Below the pieces are notes generated by a model. It ran no database searches. It was not told where the DNA came from and was given only the letters and a program-made list of their open reading frames with translations. This document shows positions 12,481-25,776 of a stretch of DNA of 64,000 nucleotides, piece after piece. Location of the stretch: contig BLAL01000196.1 of the NCBI GenBank assembly GCA_015698045.1, positions 1,240,001 through 1,304,000 of the forward strand, written 5' to 3'. This stretch comes from Rhizophagus clarus. Taxonomy: Eukaryota; Glomeromycota; Glomeromycetes; Glomerales; Glomeraceae. The number at the start of each line of letters is the position of its first letter. The first letter of the stretch is position 1. A program made the position numbers and the translations under genes.

Positions 12481-13931
12481 AATAATAAAATTTAAATTTT
12501 TTTTTTTATTTTTTTTTTTATTTTATTTTCTTTTTTATTAAAAATTCAATTCTAAAGTAAAATAAGATTAAATTAAATAAAAATTTCTATTTTTTCAAAT
12601 AACTACTAAAAAATAAACTAAGTTTTTTAAGTTTTTTATAAATATAATAAAATTTTATTAGCCAATTAAGATATTAATTAAATTATATATATAGAAGTTA
12701 TCATAATTAAATATTTTTATTAAAAAATTTATTAACAAGTAATAAAAAATTATACAAAGATTTTATAAATCAAAATTAAGTATTACTATTATATTCTTAA
12801 ATATAACAAATTCTATTCTTGAATAATAAATTTTAATAAAATAAAGTCAATTAATCTTTTTTTCTTTTTAATTATACTACTATTATTTATTAAGATGCAT
12901 TATTATTTTTTATTTATATAAATTAAAAAAAAGTAAAAATTGTAAATTAATCAGTAGTTTTAGTAAATCTTATATTAGTATAATGTTAATATTAATCAGG
13001 AATATATTGTTTTGTGCCAGTTATTTTAAAAATTATTGTACTTGGGCTACAGTACTTTTTTATACATTTCTTTCTTTTAAAAATTGGTATTTCAAAGTAT
13101 ATTAGTGGAAAAATACTTAAGAAGCTACAACTAATGGATTTCGTGGTGAATCATATAATGTTACTTTTTACTGGGAAGTAAACATCCGTAAAGTTGAATC
13201 ATTTTCTAGTATGCTTCTACAAACAACCTGATTTATATGAAAGTTGAAAATTTATTATTTTTTACGTGACATTAACAGTTCATTAACCATTTCTTTGAAT
13301 AGAGATCAACGCAAACTGAATGATTACTCAATATTAAATTTACGACCATCTCGAAGATGCTGGGATACCACCCTCTTTTAAAGTAATTTTGGCGCATATT
13401 GGCTAGGTCAATAAGGCTCATATTTGGATCGTCTTTAATAAGTTGCAGAATTTACGAACGTGTCACGCACTTATTGCTCTAATTCAAATGTTGCGATGTC
13501 GAATTCTTTTGTAAAACACATTAAATTTGTTCCCGAGATTTATTTGTTAATCTCCACCGGAATGAATAAATTTTATATTACAAGATATTTATGTAATTTA
13601 AAATCAATTCCACAAAATAATGTTTTAGTCTTTTTTCTCTAATAGGCAGATTATGAAGCTGATAATTTGACAACGTTAAAGACCTATTAATTTACGCTAA
13701 TATTATTTTTTAATATCTAAGATATAAAAAATTACATATGAATATATATATATATATATATATTTTTTTTTTTTTTACAAAACAGTTAATATAATAAGAA
13801 ATTAAATACGAAACATATATATTAATTAATTGAATTAATTAAATAAAAAAACCTCAATTGATCTTTTTCATCTATTTGATTGTATAATTTACAACATTTG
13901 TAATAAATATATTACACCTTGTCTTACAGTC
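12481..13931. other. AT-rich spacer and Rac 3' flank, no gene seen
   Basis: Low-complexity A+T sequence to about 13000, then mixed sequence with one short frame (13460-13642) that resembles nothing I know. A (TA)n run lies at about 13745-13765. I support no gene here. Confidence 0.5.
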
Positions 13932-15104
<1,173 letters not shown>

Positions 15105-17339
15105 TTTTCAAAATTATTATTTTTTTTTTTTTTTACTTCTAAAATAAAAAAAAGTTTATTTGGAAGAACGAACAAAAAAAAATTTTTTTGCAACCCTTAA
15201 TATATGTCATTTATTTTGAAAATTGTGTTTCGACAAAATAAGTAAAACGTTAATGTGCACAATATAAGTGAGTACAACATTAAAAAATTTGTAAATCAAT
15301 TAAACGAGTGGATACAATAACAAATAACAAAGAATTTTAATATTGATAATGTTAAGTTTTTATAAATTTGCCAAAATTACCGACTTTTTGTTTGATATTT
15401 TCAGTGATTAAGAGAAATCCTATTTTCTAGCCAATAAAATCTATTTTTCTATGAGTTCTTTTACCTTTTTACCCGCCTTATTGTTTATTATAAATCTTTT
15501 TAGATATTTTCTTTCATTCGTTAATAATAAATATAAGAATGAAAAAAAAAAAAAAAAAAATTTCTCGATTTGTTATGCAGGAGGTTTGTTAATCGTTACA
15601 AAATGATTGATATATATGTAAATTACAAATCGAATCGACTGAAACACCAACTTTTTGTTTCATTACTTAAGAAATGCCGTATCAATGAATATCAGAATAT
15701 GGACCGCAGTAAAATCCCGCAGTAAAACATGTAACAATAACTAGAAGAAATAATAATACGCCTTATAACAATCCTTGATAATTATAATTATTTATACAAT
15801 TTATTTAGTATTTTAATCATATTGTATATTATAATTATTTGTAAATTGGAACATACCAATAGCATTAACTTGATGAGATCTATGGTAAAACAATTAATTG
15901 CATGAAAATAACACCAAGTATGTAGTGCAGTTCCATATTGTGTTTTGCTGAATTGAGATTGGTATGATTGGTTTGGAATTTACTGAAACTTTAAAAATCT
16001 CTTGCAATTTCAATATCCTGCACGCAATTTGGTCTACTTACTTTCAAGCGAACTCGTCCGATAAATTAAATGCGAGAATTGGTTGATAAAGACAGTTCAC
16101 ATGAATGATATCATGAAATTTGTTTACGTTTATAAAATTTATAAATAATAATAATTTATATGGAAATCCTTGATTGGTTCAATTTTGTTTTGTTTATAAC
16201 AATTAATTTTGTTATTTGACTTTTCGTAAAAACCTTTAAAATTTAATTTTTCTTTGTTATAACCGATTAATGATTAATGATCTCTTATCTTATTCTTATT
16301 TTTCTATCAATTATAAATGATTGGTTTTTCTTAAATCTATTATTTTTATCTTTTTACGAGCTTAATGTTTGTATCATGTTTATGGTCTTATGGAGTACAA
16401 CAGATGAAATAAAATCTTATATTTGCATTATAAGGGATATCACCCAATACATATATAGGTAAGGTATTACTTATACGTAATTTTAAAGTATCTTTTGTAA
16501 ACGACCGATCTAAACCGAAATACAATAAACTAATATATAATTGTATTTGGGATACTTGATCACAACTTATGAAACAAATCTCTGTCACATAATCGAAATT
16601 TGTTTCTAACATAATTAATAATTGTATTAAATTTACTCTTTTGAAATGGAATGCGTTTCATAGGCGAGATAAACAAATTTACGAAATATGAACTCACTAA
16701 TATATAAAAGGGTTTAACTTCTAGCATTAATATTTCAGTAAATAATATAAAAAGGTTTTCTGTACGATCTTTTTGTTTAAGTATTTATTATTATACTAAT
16801 ATTATAATTATAAAATTATTGATTATTGATTATTAATTATACATATTTAATTTATTGGATTATTTTTTTAATTAAATATAATTTTTTTATAAATATCATT
16901 ATTTGCCAACTCTGTTACTCTAATAACTATTTTTTACAAATAAAGAACTATATATAATTATTAAAAAAAAGAAAATAGTTTAAGATTCATATAATCATTT
17001 TTATTAACATATATTAAATAAAATTTATTTGAAGTATAAGAAACATAAAATTTGATAAAGAATAAAGTAAAGTTACTAATTTTCTTAAAAAAAAATACTA
17101 TAAAAAACTAATTAATTTATTAAAAATCTATTTTATTCCTTATTCTATAAAACTATTAAAATTAATATTTTAAAAAAATTAAATATTTCAGTATTTTTAA
17201 AAATCTTTTTACGCCCCTGCGTTGTAACGCTTCCTCTATCACGTGATAATGAAATTAAATTTTGATTGGTTAATATATATGTCAATAATAATATACCAAG
17301 ATTTTTTTTGATTTTATAATCTTATTTATTTTATTATAC
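15105..17339. other. Rac upstream region and spacer, no gene seen
   Basis: The first few hundred bases are the likely Rac promoter and 5' UTR, with T-runs near 15120 and A-runs near 15540. The rest is A+T-rich with short shadow frames (16277-16612 on both strands) that have no recognisable motif. Confidence 0.5.
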
Positions 17340-17700
17340 GCGACCCTTTTTTTTTGTTTTATATACAAAAGAACTCTTTCTTTTTTTTTGTTTTACAACT
17401 AAATAACTGAAAGACTTTCTTTTTTCTTTTATTGCTAGTAAATCCATTTCTTTTTTTGTTTTACAACTCGATAAAGCTTTCTTCTTTTATTTTATTACAG
17501 GTAAATCTTTCTTTTTTTGTTTTCTTTGTTTAGTTATACAGTAAAAAAAATTAAAAATTTGATATATGACAATAGAATAAAATAACGTGTATATGTTTGC
17601 ATAACTTTTGAGTAAACTTTCCTTTTTTGTTTTATGATTAAAAGTCAATTCTTCCTTTTTTGTTTTATATTTAAGATGAACTTTCCTTTTATATAAATAT
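17340..17700 (+). repeat. Degenerate CTTTCTTTTTTTGTTTTA repeats
   Basis: Eight or so imperfect repeats of a pyrimidine-rich unit, CTTTCTTTTTTTGTTTTACA, spaced about 45-60 bp. They lie just upstream of the MULE transposase remnant and may be its subterminal region. Confidence 0.55.
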
Positions 17701-17724
17701 CAGTTTCACAAAGAGGTAGTATTA

Positions 17725-18219
17725 TTGAAATATCAGAAACTTTCTCAGATAATTTTCAACATGAGCTTTATATTGGACAGCATTTTACTTCATGAACACT
17801 TGCTATAGCTTATGTTTCAAAATGGTATAATCTTTAAGGTTTTTTATCAAGATTAGATAGATCTGAATATAATAATAATATGCCAGCAGATGAATATAGA
17901 AAATTAAGTATTGTTTGCCAATATTCTGGCAAACTTAAAAAGCCATTAGCTGAATTATCTTCAAATAATAATATTGAAAAAAATTATAAGACAGTGAAAG
18001 CAAAAATTAATAAATCTATTCAATTAGGTTGTAAAACTCATATTAACCTATCAAGATCAGAATAAAATAATATTAACCAATATATATTTGTTACAACTAT
18101 TGTAAATAATCATTGTCATGAACTTAACCCTTAACTTATAAATTATAAGGAGGAGATAGTATTAACATGAGAAATGATAGAGGATATTAAGTTTTTAATA
18201 TTATATATTCATCTTACTA
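17725..18219 (+). pseudogene. MULE-type transposase, 5' part (target gene of the 36-kb element)
   Basis: The translation shows a FAR1-like N-terminal zinc-binding region with a RKLSIVCQYSGK block, GCKTHINLS and a NNHCHEL block. Such regions precede the catalytic domain in MULE transposases. In-frame stops are present. The frame runs to the target duplication at 18215-18219 and continues in the same phase after 54423. The 36-kb element therefore inserted into this gene. Confidence 0.75.
18215..18219. other. Left target-site duplication TACTA
   Basis: TACTA here is repeated at 54419-54423, immediately outside the inverted repeats. Dropping the element and one TACTA joins the MULE frame without a shift, reading HLTITQQR across the junction. 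This fixes the duplication at 5 bp. Confidence 0.9.
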
Positions 18220-18281
18220 AGTAGATAGATTAAGTAGACATCACTATATATATAGTGATGTCTACTTAATCTATCTACTTA
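18218..18281. repeat. 64-bp perfect palindrome at the left tip
   Basis: The arm TAAGTAGATAGATTAAGTAG... reads identically on both strands around a TATATATA centre near 18249-18250. The identical palindrome is at 54357-54420. It could fold into a hairpin with no loop mismatches. The outermost two bases at each end belong to the flanking TACTA duplication. Confidence 0.95.
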
Positions 18282-18844
18282 CACCATAGTGATGCCTACT
18301 TATAGATATTAATGCCTACTTACTTATTTTTACGTGTCTATGCCTCTTCTGATGCTTTATTGCTACCCATCTGTTTTCACTGGTCTGTGACTGTTTGGTC
18401 GCTAAATAGGGCAGAGGTTTGTTTTTCCATTCTGGAGTCTTTTAATAATTGTATAGAAGTAAAGTTGGTTTTTTCACTCTATGACCCTTTAGGGTGGAAT
18501 ATCTTGGCTTCCTGTGATTGGTTTCGTGCAGTTTATGGTCGTTTGAAAGAGGGAGTTGAGAGCTTTCCAATGATGCTAAGACCGCATGAATCGGATGCCT
18601 GGATGCCAAGTTATTGCGTCTCAAAGTTTAGGCAAAAAAATATGGATTATAGTGCTGGCCGAAATTAACGAAATTTACTGTGCCTTACTGCGCCAGTCAC
18701 GTGTTCAGTTTCTCGCCAGTTCCAGGCACTTTTCCGTCACTTTCCTGTCACTTTCAAGTAACTTTCGAGGGCCTGGTTTAGTAGTCAGTTGGTTAGAGAA
18801 TCAGAGATGTGATGACATTATTATGGCCAGCCCATTTGATTGCC

Positions 18845-19010
18845 AGATGAGACACAAAGTACCGAATTTACAATCCATCTATTTGCTAAAGATGTGTTGC
18901 AATCCATTCACTCACTTTTGATTGCCAGTAAGGCACGAAGTGCCGATGTTGTGCCATTCTTGCAATCCCGTTCATGACCATTTTGATTGCTGAGGATGAG
19001 GCACAAAGTG
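18845..19010. repeat. Three subterminal GGCACAAAGTGCC palindromes (left)
   Basis: A block containing ATTGCC, then G(G/A)CAC(A/G)AAGT(G/A)CCGA, recurs near 18853, 18931 and 18992. Each includes an interrupted palindrome of GGCAC and GTGCC. Such spaced sites are candidate binding sites for the origin-binding helicase or a transposase; the role is inferred. Confidence 0.7.
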
Positions 19011-19221
19011 CCGAATTAGTTCAGGTTATATTGCTTTCATACCTTTTTTTGTGTATTTTCCTGAACCTTTCTGCCTTCCCGACCTCTTTCCTGCCTATCG
19101 GCGGTAGTACCCCAAGTTGTAATTTCTTATTTTCTTTGCTATATATTATTCTAACTTGGAGTACTACCAATTTTATATCTTATTTTTCGCTCCTGCCTTT
19201 CTTGAACCCTTTCTCGTATAG

Positions 19222-19420
19222 TTACTACTCTGGGATACTTTAGGATACTACCACATTGACCACTTTGGAGTACTACCATATCGATCACTTTGGGGTACTA
19301 CTACATCGATCACTTTGGGATACTACCACATTGTTTACTTTGGGGTACTACTACATCGATTACTTTGGGTACTACCACATCGTTTACTTTCTTTTGGCTT
19401 GGCGCTGGGTACTACCACTA
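19222..19420. repeat. Subterminal iterons of about 26 bp (left)
   Basis: Six to seven tandem copies built on CTTTGGGGTACTAC(T/C)ACATCGAT. Two inverted GTAGTACCCCAAGTT / AACTTGGAGTACTAC words at 19095-19170 sit just outside. They lie between the terminal palindrome and the first gene, as replication iterons often do. Confidence 0.85.
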
Positions 19421-19528
19421 ACCCAGTATTTTACTAGCAAGCATATTCGCTCAAGATTATATAAAATTTTTATTTTGAACTTTGCTAGTTTCTCTGTTAT
19501 TTTATACTAGTTTCTTGTATATACTGTT

Positions 19529-22500
19529 ATGCTTGCACAAAAAAAGCCCGGGCCTAGCCCTAAAATAATAAATGATGCAACCAGGCTCTTCTCTGGTTTA
19601 GCGGACCTTGATTTTGAGCCTGGTTACAATGATCATGTGTATTTTCAATATTTGTCCAATAATAAAAATGATATTTTTCTTCTAGGAGCCTATCATCTTG
19701 AAGAGATTTATTCAAAATATATAGTCCGAGTGTCAGGAAAGGGTTTTACAGTAATTGATCATCCATCTGAAGTTTATGGATTACCCGATACCCATGAGTG
19801 CATTGATGGGAATTTACCTCTTCGTCTGGTTCTGGATATTGATGCGAGGCAAAATCCTGATTCCGTGAATCCTAAACTCCCTTTCTTAGATAAATATAAA
19901 ATTACTTGCAAAGATTTATTATCCAGAATCTTAATCGCCTGTGCCGATATTATATACTCTAATTTAAAACATTTTGTACCTTTAAATGCTTTTACTTTAA
20001 CCAGTTCGTTTAATGCCGATAAAATGCAGTTGGCATATCGTATATCCTCATACTCGTTTTATTGATTACAGAGACCTTAAAGGTTTTGTAGAAAAAGTTG
20101 CCAATAGGGTTGGAAAACCATACTCAGAATTTATTGACATAGGACTTTACAAATCACGTTTTAGTCTTCGGCTCCTTGGATCGGCAAAGAAAGATAGAGT
20201 TAAAAGACCTGCAATTTCTTCAGTTGAACAAGGATATCACAAGCTAGAAAATTATTTAGTTCAACCTAAATGGGATACTTCTGAAATCTGGCCACAGACC
20301 TTTTCTCCTGAAAAGCCGGAAAAGGATGAATTCCAACCTATCGAAGACGAAACTGCTTTAAGCAAAGGAGCTGGTTTCGTTACAGCAAAATATAAATGGC
20401 TTGAGGTTGGTAGCATTAAGAAGGGATTTATCAACTTCCAAGCGAAGTCATATGAAGCATGTCCTATTTGCGATATCAGACACGAAAAAGATCAGTTATA
20501 TGGTTTTCTTCGAAGTGATGGGCGCTTTATACTCAGATGTTATCGGCAAAAGCAATATAAACCAGATCATAAAGGATTGATATTTGGGGAAGCATCATCC
20601 CTACGGGGTATAATCAAGCTGAAAGATAGATCTATACAAAAAATTGTTGATAGAGTGGCCAATGCCGTAGTAAAACCACGCTCTCTTGTAGAGTTGCCAG
20701 GGAAAGTTATTAATGTTAAAAGGCTAAAAGACGCCCCTGAATCATATCCTGATTTCTTGAGTTCTGAAAAAACTACCACACTAATTCGTTCATCTCCGGC
20801 AACATGGAAAACCACTACATTAAGAGAAATCATTATGGCACTGAAGAGTAAGGTGTATAATATCTCTTCTATGCCATGTTATGTCTGGATCTCTTACCGA
20901 AAATCTCTTAGTAATGAATCAAAAGCAAAACTTGATGAGTTAGAAGCGTCCAGCTTCTGAATTTGCAACTACCAAAATAAGTTAGGAGACTTATCTATAA
21001 ATGAGTGGGATATTATTATAGTACAAGTTGAAAGTCTTTTTTGTATCGAATTCACAGCTCGTCTGTTTGTAGCCATTCTTGACGAAGCCAATGCTATTAT
21101 ACGCCAAATATCTAGCGGTACAAATGCACGAGAGTCTGAGAATGCAATGCGTGATATCTTAATATCTGCGAGACATGTTTTAGCTATGGATGCCTTTGCA
21201 AATAAATCAACATTAGCATTCCTTAAGATATATCGTGGTGAAGATATTCGTATAATTGATAATAGATACCAACCTCGTATAGGTGAGACGGTTGAATTTA
21301 TTTATGATTCAAATAGTGGAGCAGAAGCCATGCGAATAGGATATGACCTTTTGAAGCAGGGCAAACGTGTGGCATTTGTATCTACTGGAGCGGTGATGGC
21401 TAGAGCGTTAGTGGAAAAAGCATCTAAGTTATCTAAACCTGATAATTCGCCTGTTAGAGCCCGTGCTTATTATGGAGATATGGATGGAAAACAACGTCAA
21501 AAAGATTTTTCTGATATTAATGTCGCTTGGGGTGAGCTTGACTGTATAGCTTATACAAATACAGTGGAGGCAGGAATATCATTCGAGGTTACAGGTCACT
21601 TCGATATAGTTATAGCTATTACAAACATCGCCACTTCAGTTCATATCGAAGCTCTTGCACAAATGCTTTATCGAATTCGTGATTGTCCTCGCCGTATTGT
21701 TTCTATATTCTATCAGAAAAATTCTAACGAACTTTTTCGCCCACCAGGTCATGAAAATATTAGGGCAGAACTTGAAAGTGCTCGGCCTAATAACTTACCT
21801 ACAGCAATAAAAGGTCATCGTGAATGGGATAACAATACCATTTCTTATAAAATTGATGAATCTCCAGCTGTAATAACATTTATTGAAGTTGAGCATCAGA
21901 AACGCCTTTCTGCGAGATTCTTTATTGAGAAGCTTTGTAGTCTTATAGCCAATACCGGCGCTTCTCTCCAACTAATAAAAATGGATGAAAGCCGAGGAGT
22001 TATAGGGAATCGTAAAAGAATCCGTAATGAGGTTAGAGTTGAAACATTAGTTATTAAAAAATGGATTTTAATGCAATTGCTACTTCTCGAAATCTTAGCC
22101 TTGAAGAAGCTGAAGTCCTTAAATTCGACCAAGAGCGCTCTATCGCGGATACTACAGCACTTAAACGTTTTTATATGCGGAATCTTTATTGCAAAGACAT
22201 GAGTATTGAGGATTAGGATAATATTTGCAATAGAAAATTTGTTGAAAATTTTAGTTCACCTGAAGCTCGGAAGCATTTCTTATGATTGTCTTATTTTCGA
22301 AGGCAAGGTTATGATGAGGAGAATGCAATGAAGGGATTGAAAACTGAGGAAAATATACAATGGGAAATTGCCTGCCATAAAGCCGAAGAGAATCTGAAAA
22401 AATCAGTAGCAGAAGATTTGCGTAAATCTTATTCAGCAAATCATTGGAAGGCTATAAGAGAACTCTTTCAAATATTAGGCTTTACCGGCATTGATGATAA

Positions 22501-22870
22501 ACGTATCCTTCCTGGTAATATTGTATTAGAAGTATTCGTGCAATCCTGTGAAAGATTTATAGAAATTCGAAATCAGTCTTTATCACTCTTTGGCTTTAAG
22601 TCTCATGCTAAGATAACACCAGATCTTAATTCGGCTATAAAGGCAATCAATGCAATTGCTGGTAATTGGTGTGGCTATACTATTAAAAGTAATAAAAAAA
22701 GAATAGGGCCTAAAGGACAACAAGTTAGGCAATACTCATACCGAATTAATCGCCAGCCATATAATAGTACTGGTTTTGGAGATAAAGGCGTACCAGAACT
22801 TCCACCATATAGGCCAAAATCAGATAACGATATTCAGGAACTCTTTGATTCTATAGGGCAGGACAAATAA
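19529..22870 (+). pseudogene. Primase fused to UL9-like origin-binding helicase, decayed
   Basis: Predicted replication initiator of the element. The N-terminal third resembles the archaeo-eukaryotic primase/UL52 type: a VLDIDA acidic motif, CSWHIVYP (motif with S-x-H), DIGLYK...RLLGSAK, then a CPIC...H...C zinc motif. The rest is a superfamily-2 helicase of the herpes origin-binding (UL9) type, with ILDEAN and the arginine motif QMLYRIRDCPRR. The Walker A region is damaged, reading SPATWKTT. Defects in order: extra A near 20026 (frame change), TGA 20958-20960, extra A in the run at 22056-22061, TAG 22214-22216, TGA 22283-22285. Start chosen at the ATG in the TIR, which is shared with the right-end gene. 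Confidence 0.85.
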
Positions 22871-22895
22871 TATTTCAGCCCAGATATTTATTCAG

Positions 22896-23192
22896 CTAAG
22901 TCTTAACCATATTAGATTCTGTTTTAGTTTTTTTACTTTCGCGCAAAGCACGATCATAAATTCCACTATGATTGCTACAGATTCCAGTATTAGAGGTTTC
23001 CTTTTTACAGACAGGACATATTGTACTAAGAAGGGCATTATAATGTCTGGCGCATTCTAATTCACTCATGCATCCTTTCCCACAGATCGAACCATCTCTC
23101 TTGATGTATTGGCAGATAAAACGACCCATACAAGGTAATTTTGATATTAATAATCTTAAAACTTCGCTTTTACTTTTATTATAGATATTCAA
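22896..23192 (-). CDS. Small Cys/His zinc-binding protein A
   Basis: A 98-residue open frame. The core pattern is C-x9-C-G-x-G-C, then C-x2-H-Y, C-x2-C and C-x2-H, consistent with one or two zinc-binding modules. A related frame lies just upstream on the same strand (23224-23490), with the same C...CG...C-x2-HY...C-x2-C order, so the two form a tandem paralogous pair. They are transcribed toward the primase-helicase gene. I do not recognise the family. A role in transcription or replication is possible but unsupported. Confidence 0.55.
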   Translation of the reverse strand: MNIYNKSKSEVLRLLISKLPCMGRFICQYIKRDGSICGKGCMSELECARHYNALLSTICPVCKKETSNTGICSNHSGIYDRALRESKKTKTESNMVKT

Positions 23193-23223
23193 AATTCTTT
23201 TGCTTTAGCGCCTTTGGCCAATC

Positions 23224-23490
23224 TTACTCACTCTTTTTGTGACTCTCTAGCCAATTTTTCTTATAAATGGGTTTGGCATGTATTGTAGAAAAGGTCAGCC
23301 TATTACAGCAAGATGCACACATTTTTTCTGGTGGAGACCTATAGTGTTTGACACACCCGTCTTTGTGAAAGTATCTTTCTCCGCAGTTAGATCTATCTTT
23401 TTTCTTATGTAAGCAAGGCCAAGATGGGTAATTAGAATCTATAGAGTCCTCCGAATCAGATATGTATTCACCAAAGGGACCAAAGGGCAT
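23224..23490 (-). CDS. Small Cys/His zinc-binding protein B
   Basis: An 88-residue open frame, paralogous to the neighbour at 22896-23192. The shared elements are a basic KKKDRSNCGE-type stretch, C-x2-H-Y, and a C-x2-C-C cluster followed by a basic tail. The N-terminus is acidic (SDSEDSIDS). The C-terminal second module is eroded relative to protein A. It is divergent from the recombinase-like gene that starts at 23761, with 270 bp between the start codons that could hold a shared regulatory region. Confidence 0.5.
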   Translation of the reverse strand: MPFGPFGEYISDSEDSIDSNYPSWPCLHKKKDRSNCGERYFHKDGCVKHYRSPPEKMCASCCNRLTFSTIHAKPIYKKNWLESHKKSE

Positions 23491-23760
23491 AGTACTTCTT
23501 TCTGAAAAAGTTTTTAAGATTAATATACGTTAAACTTATCTTCATTTTTTATTATAGATATTCAAAAATGTGTTATGCCAGTCTGCAAAGCGCCTTAATG
23601 GCATAGCATAAGCTATATCATTTTTTTTTCGCTCCTAGTTAAGAGCCATCTCTGTTATTTTTCCTTTTCGAAGAAATATAGCTCTGAGGGAATTTTTTGA
23701 ATTGAATTTTTTCTTACATAATATAAGTAGAAGAAACAACTGAAGTCTACTTATATCGAC

Positions 23761-25025
23761 ATGGCTACCAAAACGGCTACTCCAAAGACCCGAAAACCTA
23801 AAGCTAATAACTTTGTATTGGTCTTAGAGCAGTTTCTAGAAAAGCATAATTTGACGGCTGACTCCACTCTAGAACAATTAAGCGAACATACTCCCAAACT
23901 GGATGCTTTACTTCCTGATTGGAAGGCCTGTAAGTGCGTTAAGGAAGCCCTTGCGAGAGGCACTGAAAAAAGAAGTGCATTTAGCAAAGAGCAGATAGGG
24001 GCTCTCGTACCAGATCAGAGAAATAAGATATATTTTGTCAGGAAAAGGGCTCAAGAAGTCGCTAAAAGTGAAGATAAGTGGGATATTTTCATTAATACTT
24101 TATCTTTGGGACCAAAAGGAAATAAGGATGGAGTAATTGATGATAAGGAAATGGTTGCTTCTAGCTCAAACCAATCATGATTTCGTAAGTATTTAGCAGA
24201 GTACGGGGCTGATCCTAAACTTATTGATCATTATGCCAAAGATTCGAAGACCACTACAGCTTCCAACAAAATCCAGCAAGAGCGGATTGAGAAGCGCTTG
24301 GCTAATCCAGGTAGAACTCCAGAACATTTCACCTTTGAGAAAGTGCTTAGGAGACTCCAGAATATCGATACTTCTAAAATTCCCTCTATGCAAGATCTCG
24401 CGGATGTGATAGTGATGCTAAGCATGAGGTCTGCTGAAGTAACATCTCTCCAGATTATTAATTACAAACCAGATTCCAAAGATCTACCAGCGTGGTATAA
24501 AGCTGGTTATTCTTGGTATTGTACTGGATGTCGCAAACAGAGAGATAAACTGATGCTTATGCGCTTACTCTCTATGGAAAAGGATCCAGAACGTGCTAGG
24601 GAATTACTTACCTGGATTCAAGACGCTATTAAGGCTGGGAAGTTGTGTGATCCAGTTTATACTGAAACTGGAAAGCGTAATAATGTGCCATTTGTCAAAT
24701 TCATAAAGAGTTTAAAAACTAATCAGGACAAAGATGAGATTACCCTGAGGTTCTAAGAAAAATAGGAGCTAAACACGCCTTGATGGTTTATGCTGGCTCA
24801 AATCCAACCCCTCAACATCTCGACAATCTTTCAGAAATCGCATTAAGACATAAAATTAACCGTCTTGGTGTGGGGAAAAATTACGCTTTAGGTGATCCAG
24901 AATCGAAGGAGCCCATATCTGATTCTAAAAATACACCAAGCCTGGTACCTCAGCTTAAAAATGATGATTATAACCCTTTCAAGGGACAGATAGCAGAAAT
25001 AGATTTAATGTTAGTTGGTTTCTAA
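23761..25025 (+). pseudogene. Tyrosine-recombinase-like protein, decayed
   Basis: Reconstructed as one gene of about 420 codons. The 5' frame (23761-24180) has a Lys-rich start, helical segments and a possible DNA-binding arm. After TGA 24178-24180 the same frame continues to 24756. It holds VIVMLSMRSAEVTSLQI, which resembles box I of tyrosine recombinases with its catalytic Arg. A one-base deletion in a C-run near 24742 moves the reading into the frame ending at 25025. That frame contains a VLRKIGAKHA segment like the box II Arg helix, and a later RH...NYALG segment that might hold the nucleophile. The usual His three residues before the box II Arg is not evident. Family assignment is tentative. 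Confidence 0.6.
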
Positions 25026-25248
25026 AATTATGTAATTAATATATTATTCAAGATCCTGCCAAAATGAGGCAGGATTTTTTTTTAGTCTGATCCTACCAGA
25101 CCGGAACAATGATCATCAACCCTGAGTGGTAATCTTCAGCTTGGAAGATTTTGAAAAAAATGTTAAGTAATATAGACGAAATGTCCCTTATTTCTCATAT
25201 TCGTTCGGAAAAAGAATAGATTAATTGTATTGGATAAACTAGCTAGTA

Positions 25249-25467
25249 ATGGCTAAAAAATCAAGAAATAACAGTTGTAAGACCTTTGGTAAGTTTACTA
25301 CTAATCCCACGCAATATTTGCTACTATGCAATCTGGCCAAATATGACCACACATATGATAGGGCAACTGGCCTTATCACTGTCAAAAATAAAAGACAGGA
25401 TAGGATTGTAGGTGTGTTTGATTATCCCGAGCTATGTGAATATCTGAAGTCAGGTGCTCATCATTAA
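25249..25467 (+). CDS. Small basic hypothetical protein
   Basis: An intact 72-residue frame beginning AKKSRNNSCKTF, rich in Lys and Arg at the start, with no motif I recognise. It lies between the recombinase-like gene and an F-box remnant, co-directional with both. A TTATTTTTCGATT word follows its stop and probably belongs to the next transcription unit. Confidence 0.45.
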   Translation: MAKKSRNNSCKTFGKFTTNPTQYLLLCNLAKYDHTYDRATGLITVKNKRQDRIVGVFDYPELCEYLKSGAHH

Positions 25468-25776
25468 TATTATTTTTCGATTAAAGACTCCCTCGAATAA
25501 ATTCTTCGGGATGGAAAGCATTCACCCTGCAGATCAATAGATCAAGGGGGCGGGGTTGCACCTGAATTTTGACAAGAAGCCTATATAATTGGTCTTAAAT
25601 TAACATTGGATAGATTGGCACAGGAGCTAAAGTTTGCGCTAAAAGATGATAAGCCAGTCTGGAGCAGTGATCATTAGCCTTGGAAGATTTTTGGCTGGGC
25701 CACAATGCATAAGCAGATCTGCGCAATAATTAACCTTATTTTTCGATTGAAAGATATTCTAACTAGTATATAAAAA

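Larger units (their letters stand above)
18220..19549. repeat. Left terminal inverted repeat, 1330 bp
   Basis: Pairs with 53088-54418 at very high identity, with scattered single differences mostly of transition type. Its inner edge lies inside the first gene, just after the codons for MLAQKKP. The repeat therefore contains the promoter and start codon of the primase-helicase gene. Confidence 0.97.

Noticed and set aside
16277-16612. Opposed short frames on both strands
   Set aside because: Mutually overlapping shadows in A+T-rich spacer without motifs.
18212-18217. A 6-bp target duplication
   Set aside because: Flanks match for only 5 bp (TACTA), and only the 5-bp solution restores the MULE frame.
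18312-19510. Several open frames of 60-118 codons inside the left TIR (and their mirror images at 53127-54326)
   Set aside because: They lie across iterons and palindromes, have no motif, and are broken differently in the two TIR copies.
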